Shown in pieces: positions 30,670-40,702 of a stretch of DNA of 64,000 bases. This DNA is from Solidesulfovibrio aerotolerans. Lineage in GTDB: Bacteria > Desulfobacterota > Desulfovibrionia > Desulfovibrionales > Desulfovibrionaceae. The notes under the pieces were generated by a model. It did no database searches, was not told the origin of the DNA, and saw only the letters and a list, made by a program, of their open reading frames with translations. How positions within the stretch are numbered: the stretch's first letter is position 1; every line of letters starts with the position of its first letter. Made by a program: the position numbers and the translations under genes. Location: NCBI RefSeq assembly GCF_009856865.1, contig NZ_WVUD01000003.1, forward strand, positions 62,001 to 126,000. Reading direction: 5' to 3'.

Positions 30670-31131
30670 ATGGTCAATTCCCTCGACATCTGCGCCCGTG
30701 AAATGCTCGACGTCATGCCGCTGGTCATGCAGGACTTCAGGCGTACCATGCGCAGCCAGAGCGCTCCTGATCTGCGGGTGCCGGAACTGCGCAGCTTGGC
30801 CTTTTTGCGGCACAACACTGGCTCCAACTTAACGGATCTGGCCGAGTACATTGGCGTTTCCCTGCCATCGATGTCCAAATTGGTGGATACGCTGACCTCT
30901 CGGGGCTTTATCGAACGCACGCCGGATACGTCGGATCGCCGACGGGTGCGCCTGGGGCTGACCGAAGCCGGTCTGGCCATCCTGGCCACGGCCCGGGAGG
31001 CGGTCAAAGCCTCCTTTGCCGCCAAGCTGGCCCGGCTGACCCCTGACGAAGTGGCCACCATCACCGCCAGTATGGCGCTTTTGAACACGCTGTTTGCCCT
31101 GGCCCCTGAAGGCGACGAAACCGGCAGTTGA
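30670..31131 (+). CDS. MarR-family transcriptional regulator
   Basis: A 153-residue winged-helix regulator. The MarR core is clear: LRSLAFLRHNTGSNLTDLAE, then YIGVSLPSMSKLVDTLTSRG, and the wing FIERTPDTSDRRRVRLGLTEAG. It precedes an MFS exporter gene by 70 bases and probably represses it and itself in response to a small toxic or phenolic ligand. No Cys-based redox switch is evident. Confidence 0.9.
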   Translation: MVNSLDICAREMLDVMPLVMQDFRRTMRSQSAPDLRVPELRSLAFLRHNTGSNLTDLAEYIGVSLPSMSKLVDTLTSRGFIERTPDTSDRRRVRLGLTEAGLAILATAREAVKASFAAKLARLTPDEVATITASMALLNTLFALAPEGDETGS

Positions 31132-31153
31132 TCCCTGGCGGGAAAGGATGACA

Positions 31154-31195
31154 GACAAACGGCCCGCAGCCGCCTAAGCGGCGCGGCCGTTTGTC
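31154..31195 (+). promoter_or_regulatory. Long hairpin directly before the MFS start codon
   Basis: The 11-base arms GACAAACGGCC (31154-31164) and GGCCGTTTGTC (31185-31195) are perfect. They enclose an inner stem, GCCGC-CTAA-GCGGC. No T-run follows. The hairpin ends six bases before the MFS ATG, where the ribosome binding site should be, so it may control translation or act as a partial terminator. Confidence 0.55.
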
Positions 31196-31201
31196 CTCCC
31201 T

Positions 31202-32446
31202 ATGGAAACCCCTGCTGCGCCAGCCCGCGACCGCCTGCTGCGCTCCTTTCGGCACCGCAATTTCCGGCTTTTTTTTGCCGGCCAGTTTGTCTCGCTCACC
31301 GGAACCTGGATGCAGTCGGTGGCTGTGTCCTGGCTGGTGTATCGCCTGACCGGATCGAGCATGGCGCTGGGGCTGGTGGGCTTTGCCAGCCACATCCCTG
31401 TCTTTCTCTTTGGCCTTTTTGGCGGCTGTCTGGCTGATCGCGGCAACAAACGGGCCATCCTCATCGCAGCCCAGGCTGCGGCCATGCTGCAAGCCCTGAC
31501 CCTGGCCGCCCTGACCCTGTCGGGAACCGCCAATGTCTGGTTGGTCGTCTCCCTGGCCACCTTCCTGGGGCTGGTCAATGCCGTGGATATGCCGACCCGC
31601 CAGGCCTTTGTGGTGGACATGGTGGGGCGCGAAGATCTGCACAACGCCATTGCGCTTAATTCCTCAATGTTCAACAGCGCCCGGGTCGTCGGCCCGGCCA
31701 TGGCCGGCGTGCTGGTGGCCGTCATTGGCGAGGGCTGGTGCTTTCTGGTCAATGGCCTCAGTTATCTGGCCGTCATCGCCGCCCTGGCTGCCATGCGCCT
31801 GCCGCCTTCCCAGCCGCGCTCCAACACCGGCTCGGTGTTAAGCCATGTCCGCCAGGGGGTGGCCTATGCCTGGGGCGAGGGCAGCATACGTTCGATCCTG
31901 GGCTGCCTTATCGTTACAAGCCTGTTTGCTTCGTTTTACATGGTACTGTTGCCTGTGGTCGTCACGACGGTGCTGGGCCAGGGAGCCCAGGGCCTGGGCT
32001 TTCTTATGGCCGCAACAGGAATCGGCAGCGTGGCGAGCGCCTTGCTGCTCGCCCTTCGCCAGAAGGGCCGGGGGCTTTCGCGGTGGCGCGTCATTTCCGG
32101 TCTGGGAGTGGGGCTGGTCATGGTGGCCTTCGCCTTCTCCCAGACGTTTTGGCTTTCGTTGTGCCTGTCAACGCTCCTGGGTTTTTGCCTGATCTTTTTT
32201 TTCGCCGCTTCCAATACGATGCTGCAACAGCAAAGCCCCGACGCCATGCGGGGCCGTATCATGGCCCTTTATTCCGTCACTCTCGTCGGCATGGCCCCCT
32301 TCGGTTCGCTGTTGGCCGGGACGACGGCCAGTCTTGTGGACGCGCCGACCGCCATTGCCCTGGCCGGTGGACTGTGCGCGGCCGGGGTGGCCCTTTTTGC
32401 AAGCCTGGATCGCCGGAGCAGCAACCCCAACCAGACATGCCCCTAG
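31202..32446 (+). CDS. MFS transporter (EntS-like exporter family)
   Basis: A 414-residue membrane protein with about 11-12 hydrophobic segments. The N-terminal pattern (RSFRHRNFRLFFAGQFVSLT then GTWMQSVAVSWLVYRLTGSS) and LGLVNAVDMPTRQAFVVDMV are typical of the MFS_3/EntS type that exports siderophores or drugs. The substrate is unknown. The ATG at 31202 has no Shine-Dalgarno sequence, because a strong hairpin ends just upstream. It follows a marR gene, the usual arrangement for a ligand-induced efflux pump. Confidence 0.88.
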   Translation: METPAAPARDRLLRSFRHRNFRLFFAGQFVSLTGTWMQSVAVSWLVYRLTGSSMALGLVGFASHIPVFLFGLFGGCLADRGNKRAILIAAQAAAMLQALTLAALTLSGTANVWLVVSLATFLGLVNAVDMPTRQAFVVDMVGREDLHNAIALNSSMFNSARVVGPAMAGVLVAVIGEGWCFLVNGLSYLAVIAALAAMRLPPSQPRSNTGSVLSHVRQGVAYAWGEGSIRSILGCLIVTSLFASFYMVLLPVVVTTVLGQGAQGLGFLMAATGIGSVASALLLALRQKGRGLSRWRVISGLGVGLVMVAFAFSQTFWLSLCLSTLLGFCLIFFFAASNTMLQQQSPDAMRGRIMALYSVTLVGMAPFGSLLAGTTASLVDAPTAIALAGGLCAAGVALFASLDRRSSNPNQTCP

Positions 32447-32527
32447 CCTGTTGACAGCCGGTTTGGACCGGCGGCACACTCATTGGCAATCAAACCGGCC
32501 GGCCCGGCGCGGCCAAGGAGTTCGATC

Positions 32528-33553
32528 ATGCGTACCTGGGAACTCGGCACCACCGGCATCGTCGCCTCGGCCGTGGGCTTTGGCGGCATCCCCATCATCC
32601 GCCTGGATCGGGAGGCGGCGGCGGCGCTGTTGCGCCATGCCGTGGACCGGGGCTTCACCTTTTTCGATACGGCCAACCGCTACCTGGACAGCGAAGAAAA
32701 GATGGGTCTGGCCTTTGCCGGCCTGCGCGACAAGGTGGTCATCGCCACCAAAACCGGCATGCGCGGGGCCAAGGAAGCCATGGAGGAGTTGGAACTGAGC
32801 CTGACGCGTCTTCAAACGGACCGCATCGACCTCTACCAGCCGCATCAGGTGTCCACGCCCGAGGATTTCGAGACCCTGCTCGGGCCGGGCGGGGCCATGG
32901 AAGCGCTGGTCAAGGCCCGGGAACAGGGCAAGATCCTTCATATCGGCGTCACCTCCCACAGTTTGGAGATGGCCCGAAAGCTTGTGGCCACGGGCCTTTT
33001 CGCCACCATCCAGTTTCCCTACAACATCGTTGAGACCGAAGCCGCCGCCGACCTTTTCCCCGAGGCCCGGGCCAAGGGCATGGGCATCCTGGCCATGAAG
33101 CCCTTTGCCGGCGGTATGCTCGACGACGGCGAGCTGGCCCTGCGCTTTTTGCGCCGCGAGCCTGACCTCCTCGTGCTGGCCGGCTGCGACACGGCAGAGC
33201 AGGTGGATCAGGCGGCCGACGTCTTTTCGGGCGAGGCCGTCTGGACCGAAGCCGACGCAGCCAAGGCCGAGGCGTTTCGCCAGGAACTCGGCTCGCGGTT
33301 TTGCCGGCGCTGCGAATACTGCCAGCCCTGTCCCCAGGGCGTGCGCATCACCTACGCCATGATGTACAAGGTGGTGACCAAGCGGCTGTCCCCGGCCAAG
33401 GCGGTCGGCTTTTCCGGCGCAACCATGGAGACGGTGCGCGAGTGCATCGACTGCGGCGAGTGCGCCACGCGGTGTCCCTACAATCTGCCCATCCCGGAAA
33501 TGTTGCGGGAATATCTGGCCCTGTATGACAGCCACAAGCAGGGGGCGGTCTGA
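32528..33553 (+). CDS. Aldo/keto reductase with C-terminal 2x[4Fe-4S] domain
   Basis: A 341-residue oxidoreductase. The AKR barrel (about 1-260) shows FFDTANRYLDSE with catalytic Asp and Tyr, IATKTG with Lys and YQPHQV with His. The C-terminus holds two cluster motifs (CRRCEYCQPCP and CIDCGECATRCP). This AKR-ferredoxin fusion type is common in anaerobes; electrons may come from ferredoxin rather than NADPH (inference). The ATG at 32528 follows AAGGAG. Its stop overlaps pyrE (TGATG). Confidence 0.9.
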   Translation: MRTWELGTTGIVASAVGFGGIPIIRLDREAAAALLRHAVDRGFTFFDTANRYLDSEEKMGLAFAGLRDKVVIATKTGMRGAKEAMEELELSLTRLQTDRIDLYQPHQVSTPEDFETLLGPGGAMEALVKAREQGKILHIGVTSHSLEMARKLVATGLFATIQFPYNIVETEAAADLFPEARAKGMGILAMKPFAGGMLDDGELALRFLRREPDLLVLAGCDTAEQVDQAADVFSGEAVWTEADAAKAEAFRQELGSRFCRRCEYCQPCPQGVRITYAMMYKVVTKRLSPAKAVGFSGATMETVRECIDCGECATRCPYNLPIPEMLREYLALYDSHKQGAV

Positions 33554-34164
33554 TGTCGGCCGGACCGGCCCTGGCCGAACGGTTCTGGCAGGCCGGGGCG
33601 GTCACCGTCTCGGCCGAGCCCATTACGCTTAAATCCGGGCGCGTCAGCCACGTCTACGTGTCGCTGCGCCAGTTTGTCTGTAACCCGGGCAATCTGAAAC
33701 TGCTGGGGGATGTCTTTGCGCTCTGGCTGGCCGAGCGGCGTCTGGCCCTTGGCAGCGTGAGCAGCCTGCTTTCGCCGGTCTTGTGCGGGGCCTTTGCCGC
33801 CCGGTGTGGCCTGCCGCTGGCCCTTTTCCGGCCGGATACGTCGGAAAAAGGCCTGGCCGGGCAGGTTTTTGGCGGTGAAGCCGGGCTGCCCGTGGTCCTT
33901 CTCGACGACGTGCTCACCTCCGGCGGCACAGCCCTGGCCGCAGCCAAAGCCTTTGCCGGGCAGGGGATGGGCGATGTGTCGCTCTATGTCTTTGTGGACA
34001 AGCGGCCGACCGGGCTGCGGCAGACATTTGCCCTGCCCGTGACCGCGCCGCTGACACTCACGGCGCTGTTGGGGCACGGCCTGGCCGCCGGCCATATCGT
34101 GGGGCCGGCCGTGGCCTTTGCCGAGGCGGAGCTGGCGTTTTTGGAAGGTGATGCGAAGAGATGA
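33553..34164 (+). CDS. pyrE: Orotate phosphoribosyltransferase
   Basis: A 203-residue enzyme that converts orotate and PRPP to OMP in pyrimidine synthesis. The PRPP loop is VVLLDDVLTSGGTA, and the substrate Lys region is ITLKSGRVSHVYVSLR. It starts at the last base of the upstream AKR stop. The C-terminus (EGDAKR) is encoded by the first bases of a dispersed hairpin repeat that continues past the stop, so the repeat defines the gene end here. Divergence from E. coli PyrE leaves some doubt on substrate. Confidence 0.82.
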   Translation: MSAGPALAERFWQAGAVTVSAEPITLKSGRVSHVYVSLRQFVCNPGNLKLLGDVFALWLAERRLALGSVSSLLSPVLCGAFAARCGLPLALFRPDTSEKGLAGQVFGGEAGLPVVLLDDVLTSGGTALAAAKAFAGQGMGDVSLYVFVDKRPTGLRQTFALPVTAPLTLTALLGHGLAAGHIVGPAVAFAEAELAFLEGDAKR

Positions 34165-34254
34165 GAAGAGAAGGCAGAAGAGGCCTCCGGCGGCCAAAGG
34201 GCTGAGCCCTTTGGAATCCCACCTGGAGGCAAGGGGAGAAGTTCTTCCCGGGGC
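34165..34254 (+). repeat. Stop-proximal hairpin repeat, copy 1
   Basis: A purine-rich lead (GAAGAGAAGGCAGAAGA) and GGCCTCCGGCGGCC are followed by a stem CCAAAGGGC (34194-34202), loop TGA and GCCCTTTGG (34206-34214). Then comes a tail ending in GTTCTTCCCGGGG. Copies 2 (47101) and 3 (61395, minus strand) share the layout and the position right after a stop codon. It may act as a terminator or mRNA-end element. Confidence 0.7.
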
Positions 34255-34428
34255 TCCTGTCTGGTTTGTTTTTTTATTGAGGACTGGGCAAGACTTCTGG
34301 TCTATGATCGCCTTGCCCGGAATCGAGCGCACCATCGGCGGTTTTTCGGCCGGGTCAACCAGCTGCCGCATCCCTGTCCGGCCGGGGATGCTCCCTGCCA
34401 AGCCCGTTTTTTACAAGGAGTCTGCGCC

Positions 34429-36075
<1,647 letters not shown>

Positions 36076-36103
36076 GCAGGCGCACCGCCTCGCGCTGACG
36101 GTG

Positions 36104-36148
36104 CAGGCCGGCGGCCCTGTCCATAGGAAGGACAGGGCCGCCGGCCTG
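36104..36148. terminator. Bidirectional hairpin between pgi and the MoxR/VWA operon
   Basis: The 19-base arms at 36104-36122 and 36130-36148 (CAGGCCGGCGGCCCTGTCC and its complement) are perfect around a 7-base loop. The element sits between two convergent genes. A strong T-run is lacking, so termination efficiency is uncertain. Confidence 0.65.
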
Positions 36149-36176
36149 GTCATTTTGCGGCGGGGTTGCCGTCCTC

Positions 36177-36635
36177 TTAGCGGGCAAGCCGCAAGAGCCG
36201 CTCGGCCATAAGCCCGGGGGCGATATCCCGCTTGAGGCTGGCCGACAGAGCCAGTTCCCCGCGTACGTCCATGGGCTGGCTGTCATGGGCGGCGGCCAGG
36301 GCCGCCTCGAAGACCCGGCGCAATTCCCGAAACGACGCCTCCACCTCGGGATAGGCATTGTCCTCGCGCCAGGGCAGGCGCACGGATTGCCGCAGTGTGC
36401 CGGCAGCGTGGTTGGGCGTGGCCAGCTGATAGACCCTGGCCGGCGCTTTGCCGGCCCGTTCGTGTTCGTTGGGGTAGCAATGGGACTGCCAGGACGCGTC
36501 CGGCTCGGGGATGGTGGAGTCGATGCGCACATAGGGCAGGGCCAGGGCCTTTTCATGGCCTTCGAGCAGCACGTCGTAGAACAGTTGCGGGCGCAGGTTG
36601 CCGCGTTTTTTTTCAATATGCCAGGTAATGCGCAT
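36177..36635 (-). CDS. Unknown 152-residue protein, third gene of the MoxR/VWA operon
   Basis: The sequence (MRITWHIEKKRGNLRPQLFY start) has no signal peptide, membrane segment or recognised motif. It reads as a folded alpha/beta protein with a helical C-terminal half (FRELRRVFEAALAAAHDSQP, LKRDIAPGLMAERLLRLAR). It begins 12 bases after the VWA protein stop on the same strand and is probably cotranscribed. Its constant company, a MoxR ATPase and a VWA/metallopeptidase protein, suggests that it is the client or adaptor of that machine (inference). Confidence 0.7.
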   Translation of the reverse strand: MRITWHIEKKRGNLRPQLFYDVLLEGHEKALALPYVRIDSTIPEPDASWQSHCYPNEHERAGKAPARVYQLATPNHAAGTLRQSVRLPWREDNAYPEVEASFRELRRVFEAALAAAHDSQPMDVRGELALSASLKRDIAPGLMAERLLRLAR

Positions 36636-36647
36636 GGATGTTTCCTT

Positions 36648-37973
36648 TTAGGCGGAAAGATGCAGGACGTCGCCAAAGGGCGGCCGTCCCCGGGCTGCGG
36701 CCGGCACGACCCAGAGCACCGGATAGGGCGGCTCGGCCGGAAATCGGTCGCATTCAAGATCGGTACAATACAGCAGGCAGGCCGGGTGCAGGCCTTCGCT
36801 GGCCACTTTGGCGAAGACCGGGCGATAGTCCGTGCCGCCACCACCGGCCGGGACAAATTCCAAGGGCGGGTCGGCCCGGGTCCAGACCTGCGCCTGGCTA
36901 ACGGCCATATCGCAGCAGTAGACCAGCAGACGGGCGTCGCAGACCTCAAGGACGCCCGACAGTTCGGCACAAAAGGCGGCCAGAAGTGGCGCGTCCACCG
37001 AGCCTGAGGTGTCGATGGCCAGCACCACGTCGCCGAGTGACATGGAACGCGGTGAGGGCAGATACAGGCCCATGTGGATATGACGGCGGTTGGGCGGCGA
37101 CCAGGAATAGTCGCTGACCGCCCGGTCCAGAATAAACCGGCGCAGCAGGGTGGACCAATCGAGCTTTGGCCGGGCCAGTCCGGCCAGCACCCGTTCAAGC
37201 CCGGCCGGCATGTTGCCCATGGCGGCAGCGGCCCGGCGGGATTGGCTGACGTCCTGGCGCAGTTTTTCGGTCAGTTCGCGGCGCTTAGGCTCCTGGCGCG
37301 CTCCGTCCAGATCGGGATGGTCGCGCACTTCGCCAACACTGTGGCTGGATTTGTCTCCGATCCGGCCGTCGCCGTCTTTGTCGCCGCTAGCCGATTGGCG
37401 TTGCCTTGTGGCCCCGGACAAATCGGCCCCGGCCGGGGCGGCCTTGGGATCGGTGGGGGCACCGGCAAAGGGCGTGTCGCCGTCGCCGCCGCCGGGTGCT
37501 GTTTCGGCCGGTGCGGCCGAGGTCTTGGCCTTTTTCTCCGATCCGCCGCCACCGCGTTCGTCGTTGTTGCCGGTTAAGGCGGCATAGATGGCCTCGGCCG
37601 GTTTGCCGGCCTGGGCAGCTTCGAAAGGATGGCCTTTGGGCAGGGGGAAGCCCGCTTCCACCAGCAGGGCGGCAATGGCCAGATCGCAGGCCTTGTTCCA
37701 CAGGGCCGGGTCGCGATCTTTGCGGCGCAGATGATGCTCGCAGGCCAGATGGAGGATCTCATGGGCCACCATGACCGTTATATCCTCTTCGCTGCGGCTG
37801 GCCAGGGCCAGCGGATTGTAGCCAAGGTGGACGCCGTCGGTCCACATGTCCCGACAGCCGGCGTCGTCGATGGGGATGAGCCGCAGGGCCATGGCCCCGA
37901 AAAAGGGATGGGCCAGCACCAGTTCCATCCTGGCCCGCACGAGCTTTCGGACCATGGCGTCAGGGGCGCTCAC
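36648..37973 (-). CDS. DUF2201-type VWA/putative metallopeptidase protein
   Basis: A 441-residue protein. The N-terminal putative metallopeptidase domain has HEILHLACEHHLRR (His71, Glu72, His75). A low-complexity acidic/Gly/Ala linker spans about residues 135-225. The C-terminal VWA-like domain has the MIDAS motif DTSGS (321-325). The start is GTG 37973, overlapping the MoxR stop (GTGA); ATG 37955 is an alternative. Codons of the N-terminal extension up to 38357 lie antisense in style to the ATPase and are rejected. VWA proteins next to MoxR ATPases act together as metal-insertion or assembly chaperones. Confidence 0.85.
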   Translation of the reverse strand: MSAPDAMVRKLVRARMELVLAHPFFGAMALRLIPIDDAGCRDMWTDGVHLGYNPLALASRSEEDITVMVAHEILHLACEHHLRRKDRDPALWNKACDLAIAALLVEAGFPLPKGHPFEAAQAGKPAEAIYAALTGNNDERGGGGSEKKAKTSAAPAETAPGGGDGDTPFAGAPTDPKAAPAGADLSGATRQRQSASGDKDGDGRIGDKSSHSVGEVRDHPDLDGARQEPKRRELTEKLRQDVSQSRRAAAAMGNMPAGLERVLAGLARPKLDWSTLLRRFILDRAVSDYSWSPPNRRHIHMGLYLPSPRSMSLGDVVLAIDTSGSVDAPLLAAFCAELSGVLEVCDARLLVYCCDMAVSQAQVWTRADPPLEFVPAGGGGTDYRPVFAKVASEGLHPACLLYCTDLECDRFPAEPPYPVLWVVPAAARGRPPFGDVLHLSA

Positions 37974-38953
37974 ACGAACACCGCAGCATTGTCCCTGGCC
38001 CAGGCGGCAAACGACTCGGTCTGGGCGGCCCGGCTGTCGTGGCGCACGGCGTCGCGCATGAGCAGCACCCCGAATTCCACCGGCAGCCGGGCGGCGTAGC
38101 GGGTCAACGCCGGCATGGTCTCGGGGGAGGCCATGCGCCCCAGCGCCTCGCAGATGGCATAGGCCGCCCCGGGTTCGACCGGGGCCGGCGCGGCGTCGGG
38201 ATCGGCCAACACGGCATCGGTGTCGGGAAGCTCCCGCCACAGCTTTAAATAACCGGAAAATTCCAGGGCCGCACCGTCGCCGACGGCCCCGCGCAACAGT
38301 TCCAGTTCCACGTCCGGGTCGGGCGAGCCGGCCAGCATGGTGGAGACGAACTCCCATGACCGGGGCGTGGGAAACGCCCGCGAGGCTACGGCAGGATCGA
38401 AATCATGGAGCAGTGACGGCCGAAAGCGGAGAAAGGCGATGACTTCCGGGCGCATTGCGGCGCAAGTGGCCCAGGCCACCCAGTCTTCGAGATGGGCCTC
38501 GATTTCCAGATGCACAAACCGGTTGGCCAGGGCCGAGGGCATGCGGTGGGTGACGGCCCGGTCCTGTTCGCGGTTGCCGGCGGCAAGGACGGTCCAGCCG
38601 TCGGGCAGTCGGTATTCGCCCAAGGCCCGGTCGAGAATGAGCTGGTAGCAGGCAGCCTGGACCAGGGGCGGGGCGGCGTTTAATTCGTCGAGAAAGAGCA
38701 CCCCCTGGCCCTGGACAGGCAGAAAAGCCGGAGCGCGCCAGTGGGTGCGCCCATCGGCATCGATTTGCGGCAGACCACGCAGATCCACGGGATCGAGAAG
38801 CACGGCCCGGATGTCGATGAGGTCAAGGCCAAGGCTGGCGGCCGTCTGGGCCACGATCTGGCTTTTGCCCACGCCCGGCGGTCCCCAGAGGAACACGGGC
38901 TGGCGGATGGGGAGCAGGGTGGTCAGGGCGCGGCGGATATGGGATGGGATCAC
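37970..38953 (-). CDS. MoxR-family AAA+ ATPase
   Basis: A protein of about 327 residues. Walker A is FLWGPPGVGKS, Walker B is VLFLDELN and sensor 1 is LAAGNREQDRA. DIRAVLLDPVDLRGLP is typical of MoxR proteins that pair with VWA partners. I chose GTG 38953 because GGAGG lies nine bases upstream; ATG 38995 adds 14 residues but lacks a ribosome binding site. It opens a three-gene minus-strand operon behind the promoter at 39094-39122. Confidence 0.88.
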   Translation of the reverse strand: MIPSHIRRALTTLLPIRQPVFLWGPPGVGKSQIVAQTAASLGLDLIDIRAVLLDPVDLRGLPQIDADGRTHWRAPAFLPVQGQGVLFLDELNAAPPLVQAACYQLILDRALGEYRLPDGWTVLAAGNREQDRAVTHRMPSALANRFVHLEIEAHLEDWVAWATCAAMRPEVIAFLRFRPSLLHDFDPAVASRAFPTPRSWEFVSTMLAGSPDPDVELELLRGAVGDGAALEFSGYLKLWRELPDTDAVLADPDAAPAPVEPGAAYAICEALGRMASPETMPALTRYAARLPVEFGVLLMRDAVRHDSRAAQTESFAAWARDNAAVFV

Positions 38954-39093
38954 GTACGGGAGCCTCCGGTGGATACTATCCCGAAGCGTTGCCATGATCA
39001 GAGCAGGAACGCGTCAAACGGCTTGGCGCGGACTTCCGTACCGCCTGACGCGCCGGGCAGGGCCACCGTCGGGCAACGCCTCGGGACACCTTC

Positions 39094-39122
39094 TTGATAT
39101 TGAAATTGAGAATTGTTGTCAA
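39094..39122 (-). promoter_or_regulatory. Promoter with overlapping Fur-box-like operator, MoxR/VWA operon
   Basis: On the minus strand, TTGACA (39122-39117) and TATCAA (39099-39094) are exactly 17 bases apart. The 15-base element TGAGAATTGTTGTCA (39107-39121) lies between and over the -35. It follows the 7-1-7 Fur pattern (TGAxAAT-N-ATTxTCA) with five of seven symmetric pairs. Binding there would block the promoter. The promoter is strong by sequence; Fur control is inference. Confidence 0.55.
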
Positions 39123-39234
39123 TTATAATCGAAAAGCGCCGTGTGGGGGCAGCCGTTCTGGCGTCTCAGACGGCCGGCATCCCGGCAAACGCCCGCCCCA
39201 GGGCACAACGCGGGCGCGGCTGGGTCAGCCCAAA

Positions 39235-39269
39235 CGAAAAAGCGCGCCGCCTGGGCTGGCGGCGCGCTT
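39235..39269 (-). terminator. Terminator of the S24 repressor gene
   Basis: On the minus strand, AAGCGCGCCGCC and GGCGGCGCGCTT (12-base arms, 39269-39258 and 39251-39240) are followed by TTTTCGTTTG. It begins 39 bases after the repressor stop. Confidence 0.85.
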
Positions 39270-39307
39270 CTGGGGAATAAGGCGGGCAAAAACAGACCGG
39301 AGCGAAA

Positions 39308-40009
39308 TCAGACTGATTGGATCACCCAGATAACACGGCCGACGATGCGCTCGGCCGAACCATCGGCCGGCAGCGTCTGATCCGCGAAATCCGTATTTTC
39401 CGAGCGCAGGATGAGCCTGCCGTTTTCACTGTCATGCACGATCTTTTTAATAACCAGTCCTTCCATGGGCATATCAAGGGCATAGAGCGCACCGGAGCGG
39501 ATGGTCCGGCGGTCCTTGTCGATGCCGACATAGGCACCGCGATGGATGACCGGCTCCATGTCGCTTTCGTCCATACGCACGACAACCAGCCCAGGACGAT
39601 GGAACTGTTCGGGCACGGTCAAGGATTCCACCGGCTGTTCCTGCCAGGGCCCTTGTGCGTCTTCCGGCAGGGCCATGGTGCACACCGGCATCTGGTAGTG
39701 CTTTGGCTTACGTCCGTACGCTTCGGCCGGTTCCTTGACCTGGAAGGCACCTGTCCGCTGTTCGCCCAGAAACTGCGGGGTATCGCCGTCGAGAATCCAG
39801 CTCGGGTTGAGGTTGTAGACCTGATAGAGCTTGATGAGCCAGCTATCGGGAATGGACTGGCGACGCTTGGCATCCGATATGCTGGATTGACGAATGTCCA
39901 GCAGTTTGGCGATTTCCACCTGCGTGCGCATGCCGGTGGCTTTCTTGATGCGATCGAATGCATCGTCGAAGCGGCTCATCGTTGCCTGGTTTGTTTCATC
40001 TGTGTTCAT
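39308..40009 (-). CDS. CI/LexA-like S24 repressor without the usual catalytic serine
   Basis: A 233-residue regulator. An N-terminal phage CI-type helix-turn-helix (FDRIKKATGMRTQVEIAKLL then DIRQSSISDAKRRQSIPD, about 17-57) is joined to a C-terminal S24 peptidase-like domain (about 105-225). The Lys of the dyad is in GLVIKKI (188/189). Where the family has G-D-S-M, this protein has E-S-D-M (148-151), so the serine position is occupied by Asp150. RecA-stimulated self-cleavage may therefore be lost. No phage genes are nearby. The ATG follows GGAGG. A CATGTCC/GGACATG inverted repeat upstream may be its operator. Confidence 0.82.
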   Translation of the reverse strand: MNTDETNQATMSRFDDAFDRIKKATGMRTQVEIAKLLDIRQSSISDAKRRQSIPDSWLIKLYQVYNLNPSWILDGDTPQFLGEQRTGAFQVKEPAEAYGRKPKHYQMPVCTMALPEDAQGPWQEQPVESLTVPEQFHRPGLVVVRMDESDMEPVIHRGAYVGIDKDRRTIRSGALYALDMPMEGLVIKKIVHDSENGRLILRSENTDFADQTLPADGSAERIVGRVIWVIQSV

Positions 40010-40702
40010 GTCGCCTCCAACGCTATGAATTGATTTGTGTCACATGTCCAGAAGCGGACATGGGTACTACTGGCTCTGCAAGAAAAAGTAGGGGTGCTGC
40101 TTGCAAAAGATAATCATACACAAGTCAGTTATACTGATACCGGAGCATCCATCACTTGGAATAATTTCCGTATTTGATTAATTGCATATGAACTGATGCC
40201 TATTGCAGGGTAAATATTTTTTGCATTTTCACGCTTTGACAAGCCACTTCTTTATATAAAATACGCATCAAAACACGAATCGTCAAGGGTTGTCATACAT
40301 GCGTCGGTTGTCAGCGCTTCGTTATACTGCTAACAATTACCAGTGTTCTGGATTGTGGCCGGTTGCGTTGTGATTTTTGCAGAATCGATAAAACAGTGCG
40401 GGCCTTCCCGCCCTGGACACAGCCCCAGTGCTGATACTATGCTTTTTTTAACGGTTTTGTAAGGAGAGGGCTTCGTCACACCAGGCAGCCCGGTTCCAGA
40501 CAGGACAGCCGGCTGGACGCGCCATCTTTGGCGTGCCTCGGTCCTCCAACCAGTCTGCCACAGGCCCGAGGCGTAGGGGGAAAATGCGCCAGCAGCCATT
40601 TGCGCTGAGGCCTACTTCCCGGCAGCAAGCCTGTCAATTCAATTTATACCAATTTAATCCAAATTTAATCTTCGTGGAATATCGCTACCCTATTGCGTTT
40701 TC
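40010..40702. other. 693-base AT-richer intergenic region between the S24 gene and hypF
   Basis: No convincing gene. It is visibly richer in A+T than its neighbours, especially 40110-40340. It holds the palindrome at 40043 and an isolated TTGACA (40236-40241) followed by TATAAA at 40255, a spacer of only 13. A T7 run sits near 40443. The frame at 40330-40599 (minus, 89 codons) has no family look. A small RNA cannot be excluded. Confidence 0.5.
40043..40062. promoter_or_regulatory. Inverted repeat upstream of the S24 repressor
   Basis: CATGTCC (40043-40049) and GGACATG (40056-40062) are separated by six bases, 33 bases before the repressor start. This is a typical place and shape for an autoregulatory operator of a CI-like dimer. 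The assignment is inferred. Confidence 0.4.

Noticed and set aside
40330-40599. 89-codon minus-strand frame between the S24 gene and hypF
   Set aside because: It has no ribosome site or family look, and the region reads as non-coding.
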